Source: Filimonas effusa
GTDB lineage: Bacteria; Bacteroidota; Bacteroidia; Chitinophagales; Chitinophagaceae
DNA length: 64,000 bases
Reading direction: 5' to 3'
Assembly: GCF_004118675.1 (NCBI RefSeq)
Contig: NZ_SDHZ01000001.1
Location: forward strand, 1,860,001 to 1,924,000
In this document: one piece after another, positions 38,524-48,052 of the stretch
How positions within the stretch are numbered: the first letter of the stretch is position 1
Layout: every line of letters begins with the position of its first letter
The notes under the pieces: generated by a model
The model's input: only the letters and a program-made list of their open reading frames with translations
Database searches by the model: none
What the model was told of the DNA's origin: nothing
Made by a program: the position numbers and the translations under genes

Positions 38524-39972
38524 TTAGTTATATCCTTCATTCTGTGAAAGATTGTTGTCCCAAAGGATTTCTTCCGGGGGAACAGGATACAGCAACTGGT
38601 GCTGGTTCCACGGCTGTTTGTAAGATATCCGGAACAGCACTTCGGAGGCCTTGTTCGTCCTTTTCAGATCCAGCCAGCGATGTCCCCATTCGGCAAACAA
38701 CTCTATACGCCTTTCCTGTGCAATAGCAGCCGTTACCTCCTGAGCGGTTAAGGTATAAGGCAGGACGGTTAACCCGGCACGCTTTCTTATTTCGTTGAGG
38801 TCATCGATAGCACTGTTTTTATTGGCCGCCCCTCCCAACATGTTGGCTTCGGCCCTTACCAGGAACATTTCTGCCAAACGCATCACTACATAGTATTGCG
38901 ATCTGAAGCCTCCCACCTCATAGTTGTTGAAATTAATTTTATACTTCGCCGGAGTAAAGCCGGCAGGACGTGTAGGTGTTGCTGTAATAGGCGACACCCA
39001 TGCAGTTTTACGATTGTCGCCTGTTTCAAAAGCATTCATCAAAAGCGGTGTCAGGAACTTTCCGGTAAAGAAATAACCTTCCGGGGTAGCATTGCCACGT
39101 GCGTAAGAAATATTGGTTTGCTTTAACTGGAAAATTACTTCGCGGCTGCCGGTGGTAAATACATTATCAAGGTTCTCCAGTTGAAACAATTGTGTTTGCC
39201 CTATCACTTCACTGGCGTTCCGGAATGCCTTTTCATAATCTTTAGCGAACAGGTAAACCCTTGCCAGCATTGCTTTTACATACCATTTATTGATCCGGAT
39301 ACGTTCTACATTATTGCCATCGTACCCTTCAGAAAGATAACCGGACGCCTCTTCCAGGTCGCTGATAATTTGCCTGTATACATCGGCAGGGTTGGCAGAG
39401 GGCAATCTTTGAAGAACGTTGAAATCAATAGTAAGAGCCAGGGGAATTTTCTCAAACAGGTTCACCAGGTAAAAGTAGCTCATGGCCCTTACCGCCAGGG
39501 CCTCGCCCAGTAAACGCTTGCGGAAAGCCGCCGTCAACTCTTTGGAAGTGGAGGCATTCACGCCCTCTATAATGGCATTGGCGTTGAAGATCCCTTTGTA
39601 AGCAGTTCTCCATATTTTATCGGAATAGCCAGGATTGCTGAGCGTTATTTTAGAAGCAGTTTCAAAGTAATATTGATAGTCGCCATTAAGCGACGGAGAA
39701 TACAATTCGTCGGCAGAATGCCCCGTTGCAATGGTAATAGCCCCGGCACTGTAAAGATCTGTACCTAACGAGCCACTTGCCACCTCCAGCTCTCCTCCGC
39801 TGATAAGATAAGAGTACATACCATTGAGCGCAGTAGCTGCCTGCTCGTCTGTTTCGAACACTTCCCTGGTAGTAACAGAATTCACAGGGTCCTTTATGTC
39901 CAGCATTTTATTACACCCGGCGGCCAGGAAAAGGCATCCTGTTACCGCTATATTGAAAGCAATTTTTTTCAT
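38524..39972 (-). CDS. SusD/RagB family outer-membrane lipoprotein
   Basis: A 482-residue lipoprotein with the lipobox FLAAGCNK (Cys about 19). The SusD-like N-terminal helices (EVFETDEQAATALNGMYSYL) and the C-terminal RagB/SusD domain (MRLAEMFLVRAEANMLGG, then RRIELFAEWGHRWLDLKRTN) are clear. It would bind the ligand taken up by the SusC encoded 10 nt upstream. No glycosidase lies in this operon, so the ligand need not be a polysaccharide; the S41 protease at the operon end might point to a peptide. That is a guess from context. Confidence 0.92.
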   Translation of the reverse strand: MKKIAFNIAVTGCLFLAAGCNKMLDIKDPVNSVTTREVFETDEQAATALNGMYSYLISGGELEVASGSLGTDLYSAGAITIATGHSADELYSPSLNGDYQYYFETASKITLSNPGYSDKIWRTAYKGIFNANAIIEGVNASTSKELTAAFRKRLLGEALAVRAMSYFYLVNLFEKIPLALTIDFNVLQRLPSANPADVYRQIISDLEEASGYLSEGYDGNNVERIRINKWYVKAMLARVYLFAKDYEKAFRNASEVIGQTQLFQLENLDNVFTTGSREVIFQLKQTNISYARGNATPEGYFFTGKFLTPLLMNAFETGDNRKTAWVSPITATPTRPAGFTPAKYKINFNNYEVGGFRSQYYVVMRLAEMFLVRAEANMLGGAANKNSAIDDLNEIRKRAGLTVLPYTLTAQEVTAAIAQERRIELFAEWGHRWLDLKRTNKASEVLFRISYKQPWNQHQLLYPVPPEEILWDNNLSQNEGYN

Positions 39973-39982
39973 GTCATTGATT

Positions 39983-42900
39983 TTAGAAACTGAATCTCAG
40001 GTTAACAGCTATTCTTCTGATCTGGGGTACCGTGCCCAGTTCTACATCACTTACCCTGTATTTTGTAAGCTTGAAAATCTTGGAAGAATTAACAGAGATA
40101 GCACCCTGTTTCATCCTGATCTTTTCTATCCATTTTAGGGGCAGTATGTACGACAGGCTAAGGTTATCGAGGCTTAGATAGGAACCGTTGGCATAGTAAG
40201 CATCCGACCCAAAATAGCCACCGTTGTTAATAGTAGAATACCTGGAATAAAGTGCTTTATCACCCGGCTGCATCCAGTGCCTTTTTTCAATTTCGTCGTA
40301 TAGTACCATATTCGTCATGCCGCCATATCCCAGGTTGGTAAGTGGGTCGGGAATCAGCGAATTTTCGAAGCTGAACTGCGCATCGAGCGACAAAGCTCTC
40401 ATGAAGTCGACCCGGAAGCCAAAGCCGCCAAAGTATTTCGGACTCAGGTCTATCACCTTATAATAATCACTCAGGCCCAGGTCGGGGAAGTTAACACCGG
40501 AGGCTATCCCCTGTGCCAGGCCATCACCATTGTAATCTTCAAACGCAGGTATTCCCTTCAGAGGATTAATACCAATGTAATGTGTGTAAGAATGAGACGT
40601 AACAGAAGTCCCTATCCTGTACATGTCGCGGTAGGGTGAATTTGCCAGCCCTTCGAACGCCACCAGCGTATTCTTATTCCTGCTTACCTGGAAGCGAGCA
40701 GAAATTCCCCAGGTTTTGTTGTTCAGGATAGTTGCATCTACCATAAACTCTATACCCTTGTTCTGAATAACGGCAGGCCAGTTGCCCAAAACAGAGGAAA
40801 AACCAGTAAAGGCAGGAGTTGTAATATTTGTTAACTGACGGCCATCGCGGTTGATGTAGAAGTTTCCTTCAACATTCACTTTGCTGTTAAACAGCCCTAC
40901 CCTGGCGCCCACCTCAAATTTGCTTGCGCTGGACCAACTGTATTTCTGATTCACGGGCTGTACCAGCGTATAAATAGTTTGATCGTCGTAGTCGGGTAAT
41001 TTTTCAAAACCATTCGCAGGAACATTCGACCATCGCGACAGGTATTGATAGTCGCCGATATTGGCGTTCCCCATAACGCCGTAGGTAGATCGTAATTTGG
41101 CAAAGGTTAACCAATTCCAGTTTTTTTCCTTAAACCATTCTTCATTGGAGATCACCCAGGAAACACCGGCAGAACCAAAGTTGCCGAAGCGGGTACCATC
41201 ACCAAAACGCGAAGAACCGTCTCTTCTGCCATTCAGGTTAACGATATATTTGTTCTTCCAGTCCAACGACACTGTTGCCAGCAGAGAAGCCAGTTTTAAC
41301 TGGGCATAGTTATTTACGGATTGAAGTATCTGGGCATTTGAATAACTTTTGATGAGGTTGTCATTAGCATACATCATGCCTATCGTAGTAACAACCTCCT
41401 GGTCGCTGTAGCTATAGTCTCCTGCCAGAGAAGCCGAAAGACGTGCGCCTCCAAGCAGTTTTACATAATTGATTTTTGGTTGTATCAGCAAGCTCTTGCC
41501 CGATCCCGTACTATAAAACGCCATACTAATAGGAGAGAACAGCGGATCCTTACCGGCTTTAGGCATATAACTGTTGGATTTATTGGAAAAGAACTCGCCG
41601 CTGACACGAACGCCTGCCGTAAGGCCCTTTACTATTTCATATGTAAACCCAACATTGGTTTGATTTTTCAGGGTCTGGTTTTCACCCCAGTTCTTAATAT
41701 CCCTGAAAGGGTAAATAGATCCGTACAGTGTTCTATAGGGTGCAAAATTATAATTCCCATTCTCGTCGTAAATCCCCGGAGCATTAGGAGGCAGGGAAAA
41801 AAAGTCGATTTGGGCGCCGGTTTCATTGTTCGAGTAGGTATTGTTAGACGCCAGTTCCAGCATGAGCTTGCCGTTGGCACTGCGGTGATTGAACGATAAT
41901 CCTACTGTTAGCCGCTTATTACCCCTTCCCTGGTTATACATTTCCGTAGTAGCAGTATAGCCCACACTCACACGGTAGGTGTTCTGCAAAAGACCGCCTT
42001 CCAGACTCAGTTGTACGTCGTCGGATCTTTGATTCTTAAAAAATTCGCGCTGCCAGTCGGTATACGCTTTCTGATCCCAGATAGTAAGATCAGGGGCATT
42101 GTCTTGTGTAGGCAGCGCCGCATCGTTGAAGAAGGCTTCCCTTCTTACCGCGAGATACTGCTCCGTATTCATCATGGGCATATAGCGTTGCACACCGGAG
42201 AATATTTTGGAGTAACTGACATTAAAGCGTGTAGGTCCTGGCTTGCCACGTTTGGTGGTAATGAGTATTACCCCGTTGGCGCCCCTGGAACCGTATAAGG
42301 CAGTGGCATCGGCATCTTTCAGCACATCTACACTTTCAATATCGAGCGGGTTTATCATATATAGCGGGTTTTCGGCAGGAGAATAGCCACCATTTACGGG
42401 TGTAGATCCTGCATAGGGGTTCACAGACATAGTAGCAATGGGCAATCCGTCTATCACATACAGGGGATTGGTAAACATATCCGGGTTCAGTACATTCCTG
42501 CCGCGCAATTCTACGGTCCTGCTTCCTGCAGTGTTGGCGGAGGAGCTGATGCGTAAACCGGGAATACGGCCAACAAGTGCATCCAGCACATTTACTACAG
42601 GTTGCCTTTCAATGTCAGCGGCTTTCACTGTAGCGATATTGGCGGTACCTGTTCTTTTATTGGTAGTACCCAAAACAGTGATCTGCACTTCGTCCAGTTT
42701 GTTCTGCGAAAGCATAAGCTCTGCACTATACGACCTGGCGGCAATGATTTCATCGGTTATTTTAACCCTGTGATCTACATAACCGATGTAGCTGATCTTG
42801 ATCTGATCACCGGGATTCACGGCTACATCAACAGAGCCGTTTCCTGCGGTTAAAAAATCCTTCCGTGTGGTGAGATTGCTGACAGTAGCGCCGCCCAATG

Positions 42901-43354
42901 GCGTAAAGCCGGCGGTATAAACATACACGCCAATGGTTTCCGCCTTTGCCGGGGCTGCGGCCAGGGATTCGGCAATAGCAAGCGCCGCGTCCTTTTTAGA
43001 CACCAGGATGTTCTTGTCAATGATCTTGTAAGTGAGGGACTGGTTTTCGAACACCTTGTTTAAAAATGCTTCCAGCCCAATACCACTGGCACGAATGGTA
43101 ACCGGCTTTGCGGCCGTTAATGCTGTGGCTTTGTACATAAAAACATAATCGGTTTGCGATTCAACAGCAGCGAAAACACTTTCCAGCGAAACGTCTTTGC
43201 CGTTAAAGCTGATGTTCTGTGAAAGCCCTTTTGCCGACACCTGCAACATGGCTACAGTAAGGAGAAGAAGTGTTAGCTTCATAACTAACAAAGTTTTGGT
43301 TGAGCTACGTATACGCCCATAGGGTACCCGTATGCAGTTAAGGATTTTGTGCAT
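39983..43354 (-). CDS. SusC/RagA family TonB-linked outer-membrane transporter with STN domain
   Basis: A 1123-residue transporter from the preferred start at 43354. A start at 43282 (MKLTLLLLTVAMLQVSA) gives a more typical signal peptide, and a reading from 43492 is also open. An STN domain (QNISFNGKDVSLESVFAAVE) is followed by a carboxypeptidase-like domain, the plug with LRGRNVLNP and YGSRGANGVILITTKRG, and a barrel ending in RIAVNLRFSF. The STN domain links it to the FecR and sigma genes just upstream. It is the outer-membrane entry of the ten-gene run from 45380 to 30203. Confidence 0.92.
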   Translation of the reverse strand: MHKILNCIRVPYGRIRSSTKTLLVMKLTLLLLTVAMLQVSAKGLSQNISFNGKDVSLESVFAAVESQTDYVFMYKATALTAAKPVTIRASGIGLEAFLNKVFENQSLTYKIIDKNILVSKKDAALAIAESLAAAPAKAETIGVYVYTAGFTPLGGATVSNLTTRKDFLTAGNGSVDVAVNPGDQIKISYIGYVDHRVKITDEIIAARSYSAELMLSQNKLDEVQITVLGTTNKRTGTANIATVKAADIERQPVVNVLDALVGRIPGLRISSSANTAGSRTVELRGRNVLNPDMFTNPLYVIDGLPIATMSVNPYAGSTPVNGGYSPAENPLYMINPLDIESVDVLKDADATALYGSRGANGVILITTKRGKPGPTRFNVSYSKIFSGVQRYMPMMNTEQYLAVRREAFFNDAALPTQDNAPDLTIWDQKAYTDWQREFFKNQRSDDVQLSLEGGLLQNTYRVSVGYTATTEMYNQGRGNKRLTVGLSFNHRSANGKLMLELASNNTYSNNETGAQIDFFSLPPNAPGIYDENGNYNFAPYRTLYGSIYPFRDIKNWGENQTLKNQTNVGFTYEIVKGLTAGVRVSGEFFSNKSNSYMPKAGKDPLFSPISMAFYSTGSGKSLLIQPKINYVKLLGGARLSASLAGDYSYSDQEVVTTIGMMYANDNLIKSYSNAQILQSVNNYAQLKLASLLATVSLDWKNKYIVNLNGRRDGSSRFGDGTRFGNFGSAGVSWVISNEEWFKEKNWNWLTFAKLRSTYGVMGNANIGDYQYLSRWSNVPANGFEKLPDYDDQTIYTLVQPVNQKYSWSSASKFEVGARVGLFNSKVNVEGNFYINRDGRQLTNITTPAFTGFSSVLGNWPAVIQNKGIEFMVDATILNNKTWGISARFQVSRNKNTLVAFEGLANSPYRDMYRIGTSVTSHSYTHYIGINPLKGIPAFEDYNGDGLAQGIASGVNFPDLGLSDYYKVIDLSPKYFGGFGFRVDFMRALSLDAQFSFENSLIPDPLTNLGYGGMTNMVLYDEIEKRHWMQPGDKALYSRYSTINNGGYFGSDAYYANGSYLSLDNLSLSYILPLKWIEKIRMKQGAISVNSSKIFKLTKYRVSDVELGTVPQIRRIAVNLRFSF

Positions 43355-43505
43355 AAATTTGCCAATAGACGCCTCCTCATAAGGGGCGAAATGTTTAAAT
43401 GAATAAAAAAGCAGTCTCTTACCTGATTGTTTTACCTTCTTTGAACATCCGCCGGAAGTGTTGCAACCACTTCCGGTTTTTGTATATGCCAAGCCTCGCT
43501 ACATT

Positions 43506-44726
43506 TTATTTTACATAGAGTATATTTCCTTTCAATTCGAAATCGACATCCATTGTTTTAAGCACTTTCAGCACGTCGGAGAGATTGGTATTACGGTGCA
43601 TCTTGCCTTTGAAGATGACATGCTCCGGCTTGCCAACATATTGTACTTCTATGTTGTACCATCTCTCCAGTTGCCTCATGATACTGTGCAGATCAGCGCC
43701 ATCGAAATTGAACAGACCGTTCTTCCATGCCGTTATTTTTCCTGCGTCGATCTTATCGGTTACCACCAGGGACGCGTTAGACTGCGCACCAGGTTTGCTT
43801 AAAACAGAGGTTTGTCCGGGTACCAGCACTTTATAATGGGCTGTTTTATGCTGGTGGCTATTATCGGGAACAAGTGTCACTTTTACGGCGCCTGTCAGCA
43901 ATGTTGTTTGAATGGTTTGTTCATTGGCGTAGGAGTTGATGTTAAAGGAAGTGCCCAGGACTTCCAGTTTCATTTGCTCCGTTTCAACAATGAAAGGCTG
44001 CCAGCTCCTGTTGGCGACATCGAAATATACCTCGCCTGTAATTTTAACCCGGCGTTCAGCTCCTTTGAAGGCCACCGGGTATTCTATGGAAGACGCCGCA
44101 TTCAGCCATACTTCTGTTGCATCGGGCAGCACCACATGAAACTGCCTTCCTTTGGGCGTAGTGATCGTGTTCCTTGCCACCTCGCCTGTAGCGGCAGTAG
44201 CATCGTATACCAGTTCGTTATTCTGCAGCGAAATCGTTGTACCGTGCTGGGTGGCAATGGTACCCGCTCCCATAGTGTCCAGTATAAGCTGGCTGCCATC
44301 GGACAGGGTAAGTATGGCGCCGTCTTTACCCGGCGGGATATCCTTCACAACGGCTTTGCCACCCGCAAGGGTAGTTATAGGCTTCTGGTTAGAGAGAAAG
44401 AAGTAAGAGGCTACTCCTAAAGCCAGTACAAACACAGCGGCCACCCATTGCCATCGACGAAACGCAGGCAGGCGGAATACTTTTTTACTGGCAGGTTTGT
44501 TGGCAAGAAAACGTTCCAGCGCCGCGGCTTCATTGAAGCGGGCCATAGACTGCACGTTTTGTTGCACCACATCGTCATTGTTCAGCTCCTCCCATAAACG
44601 CCTGTGCGCATCGCTGGCAGCTATCCAGGCATCGAGATCCGCCAGTTCACCGGGCGTAAGCTCGCCTTGCCGCAGCCTGGAAATAAGCGATGCTATGACG
44701 AAAGGATCGTTAGACAAAGGGGCCAT
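43506..44726 (-). CDS. FecR family anti-sigma factor
   Basis: A 406-residue protein from the ATG at 44726; a TTG two codons earlier is less likely. The cytoplasmic N-terminus (about 1-85) is followed by one membrane segment (WQWVAAVFVLALGVASYFFL), a periplasmic FecR domain (GRQFHVVLPDATEVWLNAAS, TGEVYFDV) and a DUF4974-type C-terminus (AWKNGLFNFDGADLHSIMRQL). It would hold the ECF sigma factor encoded 66 nt upstream until the SusC STN domain signals. The arrangement repeats that at 28626-23138, but the proteins are clearly diverged. Confidence 0.93.
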   Translation of the reverse strand: MAPLSNDPFVIASLISRLRQGELTPGELADLDAWIAASDAHRRLWEELNNDDVVQQNVQSMARFNEAAALERFLANKPASKKVFRLPAFRRWQWVAAVFVLALGVASYFFLSNQKPITTLAGGKAVVKDIPPGKDGAILTLSDGSQLILDTMGAGTIATQHGTTISLQNNELVYDATAATGEVARNTITTPKGRQFHVVLPDATEVWLNAASSIEYPVAFKGAERRVKITGEVYFDVANRSWQPFIVETEQMKLEVLGTSFNINSYANEQTIQTTLLTGAVKVTLVPDNSHQHKTAHYKVLVPGQTSVLSKPGAQSNASLVVTDKIDAGKITAWKNGLFNFDGADLHSIMRQLERWYNIEVQYVGKPEHVIFKGKMHRNTNLSDVLKVLKTMDVDFELKGNILYVK

Positions 44727-44792
44727 GTACAATGCTGTTTATATTATTACAACGCGGTAAGCTTACCGTACCAAAAGAACCGGAAAAAAATT

Positions 44793-45380
44793 TTAATTAT
44801 GGGAGGAAAGCAAGGTAAATAAGGTAATAACCATTGGCGGCAGGCGCATTCTCAGCAGCTTCATACCGCGGGCTTTCTGGTTCTTCACCGTTTGGAGGGA
44901 AAGAGATAGCTTTTCAGCTATCTGCTCGTTTTTAAGGCCTTCTATATAACTCATCCTTACTATCTTGCCGCATTGTTCAGGCAGGTTATCCATTTCGCGG
45001 TAAACAGTTCTGAAAACCTCCATTCGTATAAGTTCCAGTTCCTCCTCTGCCGTCATATCGTCCTGTTCATGAAGGAAGATTGCCTGCCGCTCCTGGCTAT
45101 GCTGCACCTGCTTTAAAAAGTTAAGAGACGCGTTGCGGGTTGCCTTATATAAGAAATCTTTTAAATGCCGGAGGTTCTCGAAGGAGGATTGTTTTTGCCA
45201 TAACTTTTCAAAAACGTCCTGCACAATGTCTTCGGCATGGCTGGTTTCGCCAACGATTCCTGAGGAATAATGGCACAAGACATTATAATACTCCTTGAAT
45301 ACATAAGAGTAATAGGATATATCGCCAGACGTTAATCCACGTAAAAGCTGCTGCTCGTTATAAGAGGTTTTTCGCGACAA
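44793..45380 (-). CDS. ECF RNA polymerase sigma-70 factor
   Basis: A 195-residue sigma factor with region 2 (HAEDIVQDVFEKLWQKQSSF) and region 4 (MSYIEGLKNEQIAEKLSLSLQTVKNQ). The only plausible start is TTG at 45378-45380; no ATG lies before the conserved part. It heads the run of ten minus-strand genes and is divergent from the Crp/Fnr gene. Such sigma factors usually act only on the adjacent SusC/SusD operon. Confidence 0.92.
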   Translation of the reverse strand: MSRKTSYNEQQLLRGLTSGDISYYSYVFKEYYNVLCHYSSGIVGETSHAEDIVQDVFEKLWQKQSSFENLRHLKDFLYKATRNASLNFLKQVQHSQERQAIFLHEQDDMTAEEELELIRMEVFRTVYREMDNLPEQCGKIVRMSYIEGLKNEQIAEKLSLSLQTVKNQKARGMKLLRMRLPPMVITLFTLLSSHN

Positions 45381-45550
45381 GTTTGCAGTACCATTTTGCT
45401 TGAAGCGTAAAAATAATTAAAAATTCAAGCTGCCAAAATCTTAAAAAGAAAGCGCCGCCTGCTTTGTAAAAGAACCGGGCTTTACATTTTTGCACTATTT
45501 TCATCCTTTCGGCCCTCCTATTCTTTTAAACGTTTAATTGAAAACCGCAG

Positions 45551-46144
45551 ATGCTTGACTCGGAAAAAATAGAATTCTACCTCCGGCTGTTTAAAGGAAT
45601 TGATGCAGAACATCTGGAGAAAGTGATTGATGCTACACAGCAAAGAATATTGGAACCGGGTGTCATCTATATCCGGGAAGGCGAAAATAGTTCCAGGCTG
45701 GGTTATATAAAAGAAGGTATGATACGCTCCTATCACGTGAATGAAAAAGGTATTGAAACCACCGTACTTTTGAGATGGGAGGAGCAGATCGTTGCTTCCT
45801 ATGATAGTATCCTTATGCAGAAACCATCGCGTTTTACCTATCACGCACTCGAAAAGACCACCTTACTGGAAGTAGAATATAGCGTCATAGAAAAGCTGCT
45901 TGAAGACAACCCGGTATTCGAGAAAGCACGGTACCACTTCGTGCTGGATATGCTTACACAGTCGCTGGAACGCATAGAGTCCTTTATTTTACAAACTCCC
46001 GAAGAACGATACCTGCAACTGATAAAAGACAAGCCAGACCTGTTGCAGCGGGTACCCGACAAACACCTGGCTACCCTACTGGGCATTACACCTGTTTCTT
46101 TAAGTCGTATCAGGAAAAGAATAACGCAAAAGCTTTCGCATTAA
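45551..46144 (+). CDS. Crp/Fnr family transcriptional regulator
   Basis: A 197-residue regulator. A cyclic-nucleotide-binding-like beta barrel fills about 1-120 (VIYIREGENSSRLGYIKEGMI), and a short C-terminal helix-turn-helix about 155-195 (LATLLGITPVSLSRIRKRI). The Fnr iron-sulphur cysteines are absent, and the cAMP-binding Arg/Ser of Crp are not evident, so the ligand is unknown. The gene for a sterol desaturase-like enzyme follows 61 nt downstream on the same strand and may be its target. Confidence 0.9.
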   Translation: MLDSEKIEFYLRLFKGIDAEHLEKVIDATQQRILEPGVIYIREGENSSRLGYIKEGMIRSYHVNEKGIETTVLLRWEEQIVASYDSILMQKPSRFTYHALEKTTLLEVEYSVIEKLLEDNPVFEKARYHFVLDMLTQSLERIESFILQTPEERYLQLIKDKPDLLQRVPDKHLATLLGITPVSLSRIRKRITQKLSH

Positions 46145-46205
46145 TTATCTTTTGTAAACTTCCCTGCGGTAACCGCTGAATAATTTTGTTCTAAATAAAC
46201 TTTAT

Positions 46206-47021
46206 ATGGAACAACTGATTAAAACGCTTGCCGTGCTGTTCAGCTTTACGCTCACCAGGTACCTGGTGCTGGCAGGCATCCCCTTCCTGTTTTTCTATAT
46301 CCTGCTTTCCAGATCCACCGCTAAATATAAGATCCAGGATAAAAAAGCCGGCAGGAAGCATTTCCTGCGCGAGATCGTACATTCCAGTTCCTCCAGCCTG
46401 GTATTCGCCATTATTTCAGTTATTCTCCTGTTCACGCCTTTACAATCCTATACACTGGTGTATACTAACGTTCATGACTATCCGCTGTGGTGGTTACCGG
46501 TTAGCCTGGTGCCTAGTCTTGTTATACATGACACTTACTTTTACTGGATGCACCGGCTGATGCATCATAAAAAGCTATTCCGTTTTACACATAAAGTACA
46601 TCACCAGTCTGTAAACCCCTCACCCTGGACAGCCTATTCTTTTCACATACTGGAAGCTATTGCAGAGGGGCTTGTTCTGGGAGTGCTGGCGTTTATTCTG
46701 CCGATGCATAAAGATGTGCTGATACTTTTTACTGTAGTTAGCTTGCTCATTAATGTTTATGGTCATCTTGGGTATGAAATTATGCCGAAGGGCCTTCGCC
46801 ATTCCTTCCTGTTTGAGATCATCAATACTTCGGTGCATCACAACCTTCACCACAGCAGGTTTAAAGGCAACTACAGCCTGTATTTCCGCTGGTGGGACAG
46901 AATGATGGGGACCGAAAACCCAGACTATGTTAAGGAATATGATCGCATACAGGCGAAACGGTTTGGTAGCAAAAGTGGGAATAAAGCCGGGGCTTCCTTT
47001 CCGGTTAAGCCTTTAAAATAA
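46206..47021 (+). CDS. sterol desaturase / fatty acid hydroxylase family membrane protein
   Basis: A 271-residue membrane enzyme with about four to five hydrophobic segments. The di-iron histidine clusters of the family are present: HDTYFYWMHRLMHH, FTHKVHHQSVNPSPW, and the later VHHNLHHSRF. Such enzymes hydroxylate or desaturate lipids, carotenoids or sterol-like molecules using O2. The substrate cannot be assigned. The C-terminus carries a basic tail. It probably forms a transcript with the Crp/Fnr gene. Confidence 0.9.
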   Translation: MEQLIKTLAVLFSFTLTRYLVLAGIPFLFFYILLSRSTAKYKIQDKKAGRKHFLREIVHSSSSSLVFAIISVILLFTPLQSYTLVYTNVHDYPLWWLPVSLVPSLVIHDTYFYWMHRLMHHKKLFRFTHKVHHQSVNPSPWTAYSFHILEAIAEGLVLGVLAFILPMHKDVLILFTVVSLLINVYGHLGYEIMPKGLRHSFLFEIINTSVHHNLHHSRFKGNYSLYFRWWDRMMGTENPDYVKEYDRIQAKRFGSKSGNKAGASFPVKPLK

Positions 47022-47071
47022 GCAGCTATATCTTATGGTAGCTCTTGAGTATACCAATCGTTCGTATATAA

Positions 47072-47337
47072 AGCGTACTTTCTTATTCCCTGTCCGGGCG
47101 GCAACTTCATGAAGGAAAACGGGTGCTCATTGTGAGTAAACTACCGAAAAATGCCGTTACGCAACTGGACATTGTCAAGGCCTCACCGGCTGCTGCAGCC
47201 AGGAAACGGCCAACAAACAGGCAAAGAAAGCGATTGAACAATGGGCAGGCATGCAAATTGTAGCCAACCGGCCTTTACAGTACCATCGTTCGGGAATGGT
47301 TGGACAGGCAGTAGCTGCTTTTAGCCGCCTGGGGTAA
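47072..47337 (+). pseudogene. possible decayed gene with a frameshift
   Basis: One frame (47072-47263) reads LHEGKRVLIVSKLPKNAV then TQLDIVKASPAAAA. A second frame reads AIEQWAGMQIVANRPLQYH and on to VAAFSRLG, stopping at 47337. The two overlap around 47221-47263, as expected after a small indel. There is no start codon, and I do not recognise the family. It could be chance, but the composition is protein-like. Confidence 0.3.
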
Positions 47338-47418
47338 ACAGGTGGCAATATTTAATATAATTCTGCCACCAACAGTGATAAATTATAATCAGACTTTTTA
47401 CCTTTACCTTTTAAGGGT

Positions 47419-47618
47419 TTAGGGTTGAAAATGGCCTCCGTTTTCCAGCGGAGGCATTCTTATGTTAGCGCGGTATTCAAAATCTCTTAGAAGCAAGGCT
47501 ACTATGACTATTGTTCTATCGTCCTTACAGCTTGCTTCTATAGTGCCGCCCATCTTTCCTGTACAAACGCGACATCAATACGGTCGCAAGCCAATATTGT
47601 TACTGTGATCGTTTCCAT
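47419..47618 (-). pseudogene. possible decayed gene on the minus strand
   Basis: A 26-codon frame (47538-47618, METITVTILACDRI) overlaps a 44-codon frame (47419-47553, MGGTIEASCKDDRTIVIVA then LLRDFEYRAN). The second resembles the end of a kinase-type ATPase domain. Together they look like a frameshifted remnant, though either could be chance. Confidence 0.25.
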
Positions 47619-47674
47619 AGAGCTAGAAGATAGCTTCCGGCTCCTGCCCAGGTAGCACCCCGGTATGGCTTACT

Positions 47675-48052
47675 TCAATTTTTCGGAAAGTCGGGCAGTC
47701 GCTTTACTTTATTCAATAACATAATAGCAAGCAGGAAGAAGGCAAGGGAAAAGCCAGGCTGCGACGCTTCGAGAAAGCCGTAGCCGCTATGTATCTTTGC
47801 AACCAGGGCCGAAATCATACAGATACAAAAACCTACGTAAACCCATTCCTTTATTCGCGCCGGTATGCCGGGGATCAACAGCACAATACCCCCTAGGATC
47901 TTAGCTACTGTAAGCTCTACACGAAAGTAAGGCGGGAATCCCATCCTGCCGGTAAATTCCGCCTGGTGTGTTTCTGCAAACCAGGCTGCAAAGAACATAA
48001 AGGAAGACATTAAACCAGTTAGCAGCCAGTAGTAGAATTGTTTACTTTTCAT
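47675..48052 (-). CDS. DoxX-like small membrane protein
   Basis: A 125-residue protein from the ATG at 48052; a reading from 48139 adds 29 residues that do not look conserved. Four membrane helices and the motif FPPYFRVELTVAKILGGIVLL are typical of the DoxX-like family. The function of these proteins is poorly defined; some are linked to redox stress. It stands alone between decayed sequence and the adhesin-like operon. Confidence 0.8.
   Translation of the reverse strand: MKSKQFYYWLLTGLMSSFMFFAAWFAETHQAEFTGRMGFPPYFRVELTVAKILGGIVLLIPGIPARIKEWVYVGFCICMISALVAKIHSGYGFLEASQPGFSLAFFLLAIMLLNKVKRLPDFPKN

Larger units (their letters stand above)
47022..47674. other. 653 nt region without an intact gene, with degraded coding sequence
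   Basis: No intact gene was found. Both strands show protein-like but broken frames (plus strand 47072-47337, minus strand 47419-47618), listed separately. A 7-bp stem (GCCTCCG 47434-47440 with CGGAGGC 47449-47455) could be a weak terminator, though no T tract follows. Confidence 0.5.

Noticed and set aside
43812-44420. 202-codon plus-strand frame opposite the second FecR gene
   Set aside because: Antisense shadow of a clear FecR protein; no signal or domain.
45518-45844. 108-codon minus-strand frame opposite the Crp/Fnr gene
   Set aside because: Antisense shadow; the plus-strand regulator is full length and well supported.
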